Positions 1-7,973 of a stretch of 15,475 nt of DNA are shown here, piece by piece. The notes under the pieces were generated by a model. The model saw only the letters and a list, made by a program, of their open reading frames with translations, did not search any database and had not been told where the DNA came from. The stretch lies in the NCBI GenBank assembly GCA_003024985.2, contig PXIH01S0008468.1; one strand, given 5' to 3'. The position numbers and the translations under genes are program-made. Each line of letters opens with the position of its first letter. The first letter of the stretch is position 1. The DNA is from Euperipatoides rowelli. Taxonomy: Eukaryota > Onychophora > Udeonychophora > Euonychophora > Peripatopsidae.

Positions 1-52
1 TAGACCAGATAAGTCATATTTGACACACATAAATATCAATAAAGTTTATTTT

Positions 53-97
53 CCACCATTTTGAATTTTGATTGTGTGCGATGCATTGTGGGTAGAG
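53..97. promoter_or_regulatory. ZNF143-like plus YY1-like motif pair
   Basis: Positions 77-94 read TGCGATGCATTGTGGGTA. The reverse complement fits the ZNF143/Staf site (CCCA..ATGCA..GC core) with about two mismatches. Fourteen bases to the left, CCACCATTTTG (53-63) is the reverse complement of CAAAATGGTGG, one mismatch from the YY1 core CAAAATGGCGG. In animals these motifs often sit together near transcription starts. No initiator, CpG island or transcript can be seen, so promoter function is inferred. It could serve a gene leaving the window on the left or a transcript running right. Related motifs can also be carried by transposons. Confidence 0.3.
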
Positions 98-262
98 TCT
101 GAATCCCGATGCTTTTACTTAGTAAGAGCTCACTCCTATAGTTCTCAGAGTTTATTAAAATCCGGTAAAGAGAATGCTCCGATTGTTTTAAAATCCAATT
201 TTTCTGGATTCAGAGTGCACTCTTATGTACTCCAAGTGTTCGGAGTTTTTTACAAAACGTAC

Positions 263-424
263 CCTGTGAGAGCATCTCTATCTTAAGTTCATCAATAATT
301 ACCGTCTTTTCAGAAGATGAAGCTCTGTCACTAGCTTCACTTTCCAAGGGTTCAAATTGGTAAGATATTATTATTCTTTGAATTATATCGATGAAATTAT
401 CTTCGCCATCCACAATTAAGTAGT
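263..424 (-). CDS. Candidate internal exon, YQFEP-type (P2X7-like domain family) protein; partial
   Basis: The minus strand is open across this stretch. It reads VDGEDNFIDIIQRIIISYQ and continues with FEPLESEASDRASSSE, then an acidic/hydrophobic tail ending IEMLSQG. A Y-Q-F-E-P motif followed by an acidic serine-rich stretch is typical of the N-terminus of many invertebrate proteins that carry a P2X7-type intracellular Cys/His domain. That domain itself is not in the window. There is no in-frame ATG before the motif: the first possible start is GTG at 413-411, and an in-frame TAA lies just upstream. However, an 11-T tract followed by AACTAG gives a good 3' splice site at 425, and CAGG|GTACGT gives a good donor at 263/262. 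The exon would be 162 bp with phase 1 at both ends. Alternatively this is a pseudogene whose ATG became GTG. No downstream exon was recognised in 1-256. Confidence 0.35.
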
Positions 425-631
425 CTAGTTATTAAAAAAAAAAAGATTAAAACGGAAATAATTTCACTAGACTGATACACTGCTTACGTTGGTTGTTAAA
501 GTGCTATCAAAGATTGCTCAACAGTGTGCTGTTTCCTCCGGATAACATTAGAAAATACTCTCAGACCCTATGGATTGTTTATATGACCTCTGACCTATGT
601 AGAAATATTTATTAATTTCATTTCTTGAAAA

Positions 632-632
632 N
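632..632. other. Single-n contig join
   Basis: One n separates a contig ending in ...TTCTTGAAAA from one starting TAAAAACAATAAAAA. No overlap with any other contig end in the window was found for either side. The join rests only on whatever pairing data built the scaffold. Confidence 0.85.
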
Positions 633-1177
633 TAAAAACAATAAAAAAAATAAAATATTTTAGCCAAGTTTCAGCCCAATAATTAAACCATGCTATAGCC
701 ATAACAGAGGCATCATTTTCCAATGGCCGTTTATAATATTAATAATTATGATGCCCCAAGGGAAATGATTTATGATTGATAATTTAGAAATTTGAAAAGT
801 TACTAAGAAAAATCCCCATTTTATTCATTAAAAAATTTGTATAAATTTAACGGCACATCCTAGAGCAATAAGATTAGCTTGTTTGAAAGCGGATAAAATT
901 ATGCTAAATTTGAGATAATTTATGCATATCTGAGGTCAATATTATTTAGATAATTATTAAAATACTTATTATAGTTTGTAATTTACTATTTTATGATGAT
1001 ATAAGCACAATTTATTTTGCCATTTGCACGGAATGGGTTAAAAAAAAATTGAAGCATTTTTTAACAAAATATTGAATAGCAAAAATGATAGGCATAATGT
1101 CTGTGTATTCCCCGTATTGGGAGCGCAACAGCATAATTATAAATGTCGGTGTATCACCGGAGGTTGAGTGGAAAGGG
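633..1177. other. AT-rich intergenic stretch
   Basis: No ORF of note. It contains GGGTTAA at 1035-1041 and again at 1175-1181, which look like piggyBac-type TTAA ends. A small perfect hairpin, CGGTG-tat-CACCG, lies at 1147-1159. The 1100-1180 part is richer in GC and CpG than its surroundings. Nothing else is recognisable. Confidence 0.6.
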
Positions 1178-1275
1178 TTAAAAGCCCGTCAAANTTAAAA
1201 GCCCGTCAAAAATGACGGACATTAATTTCTTCTTTTTTAGCTTGCTATACTTAAAAGCCCGTCAAAAATGATGGA
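1178..1275. repeat. 56-bp tandem repeat, locus 1 (interrupted by n at 1194)
   Basis: Unit starts beginning TTAAAAGCCCGTCAAA lie at 1178 (16 bases, then the n at 1194), 1195 and 1251. The 1195-to-1251 spacing is exactly 56. The last copy diverges after about 1275 (ATGATGGATACAG). Each well-kept unit contains the perfect inverted repeat CCGTCA-aaaa-TGACGG. The 16 bases before the n repeat exactly after it, so the array copy number at this join is uncertain. The same unit occurs three times at 12984-13151. Confidence 0.85.
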
Positions 1276-1575
1276 TACAGCAACATCTATGGACAGAAAA
1301 TAGAGCGAAAACATCTTTGGGTGTTATCTGGTCACCGAAGATGACCGAGCAGCGTGACAGACATCGTGACCAAACTTGCCTTTTATTATAGTTAGATTAT
1401 ACAAGCACATCACTATACTTAACAAAACATAGCATTACACTAACAAGAGTTTAAAATAGACATGTAAATTTTTAATTAAACACCTGGTGGCACTGTCGTT
1501 TATTCACAATTTAAGTGAATACAAAATTGTCGGTCTCTATTTATTAGTGTCTATTCTCTATTTCAGATTTGTCCT
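1276..1575. other. Unassigned, with a higher-GC patch at 1278-1378
   Basis: The first 100 bases are richer in GC and CpG than their surroundings and contain several GTCAC/GTGAC half-sites. The minus strand is open for about 40 codons but matches no family I recognise. Further on, TATTCAC-aatttaa-GTGAATA (1501-1521) is a perfect 7-bp hairpin. No gene is supported. Confidence 0.4.
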
Positions 1576-1614
1576 CTGTCATTTTTACTAAATAAAAGAT
1601 TGTCAAAATGACAG
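1576..1614. repeat. Short inverted repeat CTGTCATTTT / AAAATGACAG
   Basis: Ten-base arms at 1576-1585 and 1605-1614 are perfect inverted copies with a 19-base loop. The arm resembles the GTCAAAAATGAC core of the nearby 56-bp repeat, so it may be a decayed relative. This is inference from similarity only. Confidence 0.5.
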
Positions 1615-1625
1615 GGGAAAAAGAA

Positions 1626-1760
1626 TAAGATCATGTTGGACCTTTTTTGGTAACTGTTAAATTTCAAGCATCTTTTATCCCATAATTCCACATTTGTGGG
1701 ATAAATAATATATGAAATTTAACCGTTAACAAAAAAGAGTCCAACATGATATTAATCTTA
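1626..1760. mobile_element. 135-bp hairpin MITE
   Basis: The two halves are imperfect inverted copies. TCATGTTGGA (1631-1640) pairs with TCCAACATGA (1740-1749), GTTAAATTTCA (1656-1666) with TGAAATTTAAC (1713-1723), and TTTATCCCA (1674-1682) with TGGGATAAA (1697-1705). The loop is about 14 bases. The outer TAAGA / TCTTA ends also match, and the right arm carries about six extra bases near its end. No coding capacity is present. It is either a MITE or a single-stranded hairpin gene. Target-site duplications are unclear, with only TA plausible, so the superfamily is not assigned. Confidence 0.7.
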
Positions 1761-1929
1761 CTTGGAATCAAAATTAACGAACTGTAATTTAAAAACCAAT
1801 ATATAATTTATTTGTGTTTTTTATATAAAACGCCATTTTAAAACATTTAAAACACATGCAGCGCACAAAAGAGTCATTTACCAATATTTTTCATAATTTG
1901 TTTGTGTGTTTTGTGTATGTATTTATAAA

Positions 1930-2020
1930 AAGGAGGGGGTAACATTGTAGTTTATATAATAGATTGTAAATACAAAACAACGGCGTCTTAGGGCAAGCAA
2001 AATAGAAAAAAACATAAAAA
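1930..2020 (+). repeat. 91-bp contig-end overlap, copy 1
   Basis: This segment, ending exactly at the n at 2021, is identical over 91 bases to 4370-4460, which begins exactly after the n at 4369. Both copies ending or starting at an n marks an unmerged contig overlap, not a biological duplication. It implies that 4370 onwards follows 2020 directly. Confidence 0.9.
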
Positions 2021-2021
2021 N

Positions 2022-3459
2022 TAATCAATGTTGGAAGGAACTGACAATACATTTTTTTTTATTGGAATAGCTAGGAATATGCCTTGAGGCATAGAAACCT
2101 TTCCTTAACCCACTAAGAGAAAAAGTTTTTTTTTCAATTCAAGCTTTTAAAGTATACGTTTCATTCATAATGTTTTGGAATATTTATACGAGTTACTATT
2201 TTCATTCCAAAATCATTAATGCGCTTGCATTAAATGTACTGTATTGGAAAACAAGCTTGGAAAATAAATTTTAAGGTAGGCTACACAGGTTTAATATATC
2301 TGGAAATTTAATAAAAGATTATTATATTTATTGGATTTTTTTCTTTTCTTTTATGCTTTCAGTAGAAAAATAAAATCTGATTCCATTATTAAAAAAAAAA
2401 AAGTCATTTTTGGACATTTATTTTGAAAGAACATATTTTGTGGAGATTAACCTGATAATAGGATTACTATCTCTAGTGATGAATTTATTATTATTATTAA
2501 TTTTTCAGGAGGGCGAATAATTCCCACGGTCTTGTGAAGAACTTACTGTGATTGGCTTTTAAATGTAATAAGCCACTTTCTAACAGCAAAATTTGACAGA
2601 AAAAGTTACTTAAATTAAATCAAAATTTCATTAGTGATCGAAACGAATTGATTTCTGGTATATAATGGAAGCAGAAAAATACATGACTGCGCTATTTTAA
2701 AATTTTTTTTTTTTAAATCAATTTATTTTTAATATTAAAAATTTATTTCAACTCATTTTATTTTTATAGCTTTTTAACTATCTAGTTCTTTTTTTAACTC
2801 ACTGTCTACTTTTTTTTTTTTAAATTAACAATAAATTTTAATGCCAAATTCTATATTTATGAGCTAAATTAATATTGCTTGTGTAAAAATATATATATAG
2901 AGAGAGAGTTTCATAAAAATATAAACAATATTTCTGTAGTATTACTTTTAAAATTAATAATTTTTTTTATACTGGGCAAAGTTGAGTTGGTGGTGGGGGA
3001 AGAAAAAAAAAGCTTTATTCAAATTTTATTTATCAAATTTTTTTAATGTTAAGATCTGATTTATAATTCTGAGAAAAATGCTATATGATGTGAAATATTA
3101 GGACCAACAATAAATTTTTGGGGATTCATACTTGGCATATCTAAATGACAATTCTAGACAAGTATTTACACATTTTTCTTAGGAGGCAGCAACATGTTAT
3201 AGCATAATGTCAAACTAACATTATGTTCATGGACAAAAGCATTGCTAGCAACGATTTGACAGTCATGAACTATCAAAAAAAAAAAAAACAATGTATTATT
3301 TTCATTAATTTTACACAGTAAGAATTTTATTGATATTCTTTAAATAAAAAAATAAAAGTTATATAAAAATTTGAGGACTGAAATTCAATAGAATAAGGTA
3401 TGCTGTCAACCTGTCATTGCCACTCTCACTGCAAGTAAGGTAGAATGGAAAATAACATT
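2022..3459. other. AT-rich stretch without genes
   Basis: The stretch is dominated by A and T runs. TTAACCC at 2105-2111 is a possible piggyBac-type end, and ATGCC-ttga-GGCAT (2079-2092) is a small perfect hairpin. A short TA/GA simple repeat lies near 2890-2908. No ORF, RNA gene or longer repeat was recognised before the LINE remnant at its right end. Confidence 0.6.
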
Positions 3460-4095
3460 GCTAAAGATTAATATAATTGGAATACAAAACGGATGAAAAT
3501 CAATATAGGAAAAACAAAAGCATTGGTGATTGGTAACAATGCAAGATCAAAATGGAAGGAGAAATAATAGAACATGTGAAGGAATTTAGATGGAAGAACC
3601 ATAAAATAAATCCGAAAAAGATAGGAATGACAAAATCTGCAATTTGGAAACAAAAATAACTTCTAAGAAGAGATGTAACAAATATTTAAAATTGAAAATG
3701 TTAAAACGCTATGTTTGGTCAGTTTTGTTATATGGATGTGAGACTTGGACTTTAACCAAAGACTTGGAAAAGAATATCAATGCTTTTGATATCTGATGTG
3801 CAAGAAGAATGTTGAAAATAAAATGGACAGATTTGATCAGAAATGAGAAATTGTAGAAAAGATGAGGAGGTGGGTATAGTCTTTTGGATGAAGTAAAGAA
3901 AAGGAAATGGAAACATGCTGGGCATGTCTTGAGAGGATCTACAGGAATTACACTAGTAACAACAGTTGAGGGATGGACAGAAAGGGGAAAAAAGAAGAGG
4001 TAGGCCAATAAGATAATATTTGGATCACCTTAAGGACTGGGCTAATATCAGGCAATTCTCTGTATAAAAAAAAGAAGAGCTTAAGATAGTAATTA
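3460..4095 (+). pseudogene. LINE (non-LTR retrotransposon) reverse transcriptase C-terminal remnant
   Basis: The plus strand, read through several frames, carries the ordered landmarks of the end of an invertebrate LINE reverse transcriptase. They are MKINIGKTKALVIGNN (from 3493), EGEIIEHVKEFRW (about 3555), YVWSVLLYGCETWTLTK (from 3710), CARRMLKIKWTDLIRNE, a YSLLDEVKKRKWKHAGHVLR segment (from 3875), KKRGRP, and YLDHLKDW (about 4017). At least three frame changes and about five stops interrupt it, so it is dead. The finger/palm catalytic part, the endonuclease and a clear 3' tail are missing. This arrangement is shared by RTE, CR1 and related clades, and the clade is not decided here. Open frames on the opposite strand are shadows of it. 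Confidence 0.85.
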
Positions 4096-4341
4096 TCTTA
4101 TTAGCAGCAAATGTTCCAATAGTTTGTTTGTTTATTTAATTAATTCTTGTTATTTATTTAAAATATTCAATCTTATTACCACTTATTTTAATTCATATGC
4201 CCTTATTTACATAAGTGATTTTTTTTTTCATTTCATTTTACTGATTCTATAAAATGGTGGTTACCAAAAGTGTCCTAAATAAACTTTTAATATTTATCAT
4301 TTTTTCATTTAGATAGCTTGGCTTATATTTATTCTTTTTTT

Positions 4342-4368
4342 TTTAAATACTATCTTAAAATTATTAAT
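4342..4368 (+). repeat. 27-bp contig-end overlap, copy 1
   Basis: The 27 bases ending at the n at 4369 are identical to 9776-9802, which start right after the n at 9775. This suggests contig 2022-4368 is continued by contig 9776-13156. The sequence is AT-rich and short, so it is weaker evidence than the 91- and 78-bp overlaps. Confidence 0.75.
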
Positions 4369-4369
4369 N

Positions 4370-4460
4370 AAGGAGGGGGTAACATTGTAGTTTATATAAT
4401 AGATTGTAAATACAAAACAACGGCGTCTTAGGGCAAGCAAAATAGAAAAAAACATAAAAA
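4370..4460 (+). repeat. 91-bp contig-end overlap, copy 2
   Basis: Identical to 1930-2020. After it the sequence continues TCAAAAAGTGATATT, which is the likely true continuation of the contig that stops at 2020. Confidence 0.9.
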
Positions 4461-4916
4461 TCAAAAAGTGATATTTTTCACATTTCCACTTTTTATAATA
4501 GTAACAGTGTATTGGAAAAATTGCACATTTGGACCAATTTAGCTTATCATCCAAAAAGAAACTGTAACCAGTTTCCAATCATCGTTAAAAGTAAGGTTTT
4601 TTTGCATCAAATTTTCTAATCTTATTTGGAAGAAGCATTACATTGTTAATCTACAATTAATAGTATAATTTTAAAAATAATTTGAAGTATTCACTTTTAT
4701 ATACTTTCGACGCCTCTTTTTAATGCGACAAGATGCATGTAACAGCATAACGTAGACTGTAATTAGAGTGCATTGATCAATACTGCTCATCATGGCTGTT
4801 TACGCAGCATTACGATAGCACTGTTTGTCATTTTGAAAGTTCTAATAACATGCATTATCTTTTGATTGAACAAATAATATAATTGGATATGAATTTATTT
4901 TGAAATTGGTGATATT
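4461..4916. other. Unassigned AT-rich stretch
   Basis: No supported gene. A slightly GC-richer part at about 4705-4840 has CpGs and repeated GCAT/GCATTA words but no recognisable family. Open frames crossing the n at 4369 are artefacts of the join. Confidence 0.5.
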
Positions 4917-5170
4917 TTATTTTTTTCAGGAATGCATATAATTATTTACTCTATAGCAGGAATTTTCAACCAACGTCCTGCGGTCCTAATATGGACCATA
5001 TTTAAATTACAACTGCAACTACAATATAATATTTCCTGGTCTCAAATATTTCACCAGAGTTTTCACACGGCTTACTTAATATCATTCAACGGTCCGGATT
5101 AGGACCGCAGACTGCTAGTTGATAATTCCTGCTATAGAGTAAATATTTAGATGCATTCCTGAAAAAATAA
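4917..5170. mobile_element. MITE with about 80-bp terminal inverted repeats, hAT-like inner ends
   Basis: The left arm 4917-4996 and right arm 5091-5170 are strongly matching inverted copies around a roughly 95-base AT-rich middle. Shared blocks include TTTTTTCAGGAATGCAT, ATTTACTCTATAGCAGGAAT and TGCGGTCCTAAT. Two CAGGAAT starts lie in each arm: an outer one (4927 and, inverted, to 5161) and an inner one (4957 and, inverted, to 5131). The inner start reads CAGGAATTTTCAACC and resembles hAT-type CAG.GGTTCTCAACC ends. The bases just outside the inner ends are CTCTATAG and CTATAGAG, which are inverted instead of direct, so they are part of the arm and not a target-site duplication. There is no coding capacity. 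Confidence 0.8.
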
Positions 5171-6014
5171 ATAAGGAAATATATGTACTGTATATTTAAA
5201 TGTCACTTCTAAACAGTACAGAATAAAAATCAATTTTTAAAAATTTATTTCTATATATTTCTTTTTAACACAAACGAATCTACTAATGGATGTGTTGTAG
5301 TTAAATATGTCAAGTATTAATAATTATGACTGTCGGGAAGAAAAACTGTTCAATCTATTATGTTTTTAAAAGGTAAATGCATGATACTTTTTCTTTATTC
5401 TTTCTAGCTATGTACAAACATATTGATTTTATAAATATCAAAATTCTTATATGTATAATGTATTAAAATCAATTAAAAATATATACTAGGCCCAGAATAT
5501 ATAAATAATAATCTCTCTGTTGTAAATGTTTGGCTGTATGGTATAAATCATTCCAAATCCAAATAAAGATTTTTTTTTTTCTTTCATGAACCAGTCCATC
5601 TTCATTTTAATTAATTTTTCAATCTTTCAAATCTGTATTTAATAAAGATTCATCTAATATATCTTATAAACTTGAAAAGCACCAAGTAATTGCTTGAATC
5701 TTCATTAGAAATTATTTTTTTTCCTAGCTCTAGGCTTGGTCAAACTTTTAATAGAAATAAATAGTGAACAATGTTTGACTATATCACTGTTTGCCAACTG
5801 ATTTGAAGCATTTTAGTTAACAAATATGTACTCTTGACTATTAAATTGCAACTTAACCCTTTAACTAGGGACTAACAATCCGAGGAAAATAATTATTTCC
5901 GTGACTATATGTCTGAAAATGTTTACTTCAAAACAGCCGCATATTCATTGAAAATTTGATGTTATCAAAACTCTTGTTTGAGAAATCTTAAAGAAAAAAA
6001 AAGATGAAATAATA
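5171..6014. other. AT-rich stretch without genes
   Basis: No supported gene. TTAACCC at 5853-5859 followed by TTTAACTAGGGACTAAC could be a piggyBac-type end, and the short palindrome GGAAAATAATTATTTCC follows near 5884. The rest is low-complexity A/T sequence. Confidence 0.55.
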
Positions 6015-6552
6015 TTAATTACTGTGGCTTCCATAATGGTCAATCTACTAATGAATTTCAAATTGTGGTTCTCATTTATCTTTGTGAGGGAATTGTTGTG
6101 GCTTCTAAAATGGTGAGTCTACTAATGGTTTGACATATTGTGGCTCTCCTAATTTATATTTGTGATGGAAGTGCCATGGCTTTTTAATGGCCAATCTACT
6201 AATGGATTGATAATTTGTGGTGCTCTTCATTTATCTCTGAGATGGAATTGCTGTAGCTTCCAATTGTCAATCTACTAATGGATTGGCAGGTTTCGGTTCT
6301 CCTTAGTTACCTCTGTGATGGAATTGCTGTGGCTTCCATAATGATCAATCTATCAATGGATTGTTATCTTCTGGTTCTCCTCATTTATCTTTGTGATGAA
6401 ATTGCTGTGGCTTACGATGGTCAATCTACTAATGGGATGACATCTTGCAGTTCTCCTCATTTATCATTGTGATGGAATTTCTGTGGCTTCTGTAATAGTC
6501 AATTTATAATGGTTTAACATGTTTTGATTCTCATCATTTTATCTTTGTGATA
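6015..6552. repeat. 77-bp minisatellite, seven copies
   Basis: Seven diverged units begin near 6015, 6091, 6169, 6246, 6322, 6399 and 6476, with lengths of 76 to 78. A consensus unit runs AATTGCTGTGGCTTCC, then ATAATGGTCAATCTACTAAT, then GGATTGACATCTTGTGGTTC, then TCCTCATTTATCTTTGTGAT and a final GG. The outermost copies are the most divergent. The 77-bp period is not a multiple of three, so every unit shifts frame. The short open frame across units 4-6 is therefore not a protein. No function is evident. Confidence 0.9.
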
Positions 6553-7793
6553 AAGAAATTATACTCATTTGAAAAAATATCTTAGAAAGATAAGAACACA
6601 ATTGATAATGTGCTGATGGCTTTATAATATTTCATTTAATGCACAATCTATGAGTGAAAGAAGAAAAAACATGTCTGCTTAGCATCTGGTCACTTTCCCA
6701 ATGCTTAATAGAGTTGTAAAAGCGCATAATACATAATCCAAGCTTAGTGAAGGGATTAAAGACACACCTTTCCCCAAGACATGTCTATAAAAATTTTTAT
6801 TTTTACCTGTCTTTAATTTCAAAAGAATTGGTAATTTGGCTGACTTTGTTCTAAATTATGTAATGTTTGAAAACTTGTGTTCTTAACCAAAATACTAAAT
6901 CTAGCCTATAGGATACTTAGGATTAAAGAAGTAACTCTTATATTTACTCTGTTGGTGATTCAAGAACACAGAATTAATTATTGTTATATCTAAATATTAT
7001 TGTTTTGTTTTTAATCTTTTTTGTAATTTTTAATTTTATGCCAATCTATAGGCCTAAGTATTAAGTTTAATTTTGAATATGCTATTTGTTTAACTACATA
7101 TCATATATCCATGCTTTGTGTACTTCTGTATTAAGTATATTCATTATGTACAGTACAACAGAGATGATTAAATCTATAGAAGGCACAACATGTTCTTTCA
7201 CTTGTATTAACATCTTTGCACTTTACAATATATTTTATTATAATACCATCAGTATAACATTAATCTCCATTCTCAACTTACTAAGATACCCCCTCCCCAC
7301 AAAAAAAAGAGATAATTTATTTACCACAAACATAAAAGGAGAAGAACCACAATGTGTCTAAATTTATTCAGATTGACCATAACAGACAGCTTAGCTATTT
7401 CCAAGCTTTAGACTTGGTCATTTTCTGAGCCTAACCACTTATTTTACCATTAACTTAGAGCATTAATATTTCATGAATAGGCCAGGATACCTTTAGCAGT
7501 GCTCTGTTTTTTTTTCTTTATCATAGATGGCACGTGACCACCATGCACCAATAAAGTTAGACAGTAGCAGTCATTTGTAAACCAGTTACTGGTAAGCTAT
7601 ACACTGCTTTGTTGCAAATGTTTATATTTATTTTGTTATATGTTGGCGGTAATAAACACTGGAGGGTTAAATTTGAAACCTTGTTCATCATCTTTATCGT
7701 ATTTATAGTGAGTGTGTAGACTTAGTTAAACGTGGAACGGCAAACATTTGGACCCGCCTATACAGCCCTATTCTACATCAACTTTATAGTATA
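6553..7793. other. AT-rich stretch without supported genes
   Basis: It holds GGGTTAA at 7664-7670, preceded by AATAAACACTGGA, a plausible piggyBac-type right end. It also holds a CACGTGACC E-box word at 7531 and the perfect palindrome ACCAGT-t-ACTGGT at 7581-7593. A 91-codon open frame at 7086-7361 starts with TTG, is hydrophobic and low in complexity, and is not supported as a gene. Confidence 0.5.
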
Positions 7794-7973
7794 TACAGTG
7801 GTTGCCACTTATTAAACTCTGGTTTATTGTATCAGCCAGTTTTTAGAATCAAAATGGCAACCTCCAAATGGGTATTTCAACTCCAAGTTAAAATACTGCA
7901 TTATTAAAACAACCATTTAATAGACTCAAATGTAATCATCTACCCCAGGCTGATTCTAATAACATCTACTGTA
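7794..7973. mobile_element. Possible 180-bp MITE with TACAGT ends
   Basis: The left end TACAGTGGTTG and the inverted right end TACAGTAGATG match at 9 of 11 bases and lie in TA-rich flanks, as expected for Tc1/mariner- or pogo-type insertions into TA. Inner similarity between the ends is slight. TACAGT-type ends are common in such families, but a match this short can arise by chance in AT-rich DNA. Confidence 0.25.

Noticed and set aside
68-286. Open frame of 72 codons on the plus strand
   Set aside because: It starts with a non-ATG codon and its second half overlaps, on the opposite strand, the donor end of the better-supported YQFEP exon. It has no recognisable family.
3468-4008. Two minus-strand open frames rich in F, L and S
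   Set aside because: They are antisense to the LINE reverse transcriptase remnant, whose landmarks lie on the plus strand.
1930-4460. Insertion with a 91-bp target-site duplication
   Set aside because: Both copies stop or start exactly at an n, and 91 bp is far longer than target duplications of known transposons. An unmerged contig overlap explains it better.
4309-4578. Minus-strand frame of 89 codons
   Set aside because: It crosses the n at 4369, a probably false contig join, and half of it lies in the duplicated contig-end overlap.
6278-6472. Plus-strand frame with repeated DGIAVA-like residues
   Set aside because: It is the translation of three units of the 77-bp minisatellite. The 77-bp period shifts frame, so no repeat protein can be maintained.
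7086-7361. Plus-strand frame of 91 codons
   Set aside because: It starts with TTG, is low in complexity and matches no family. Such frames are expected by chance in AT-rich DNA.
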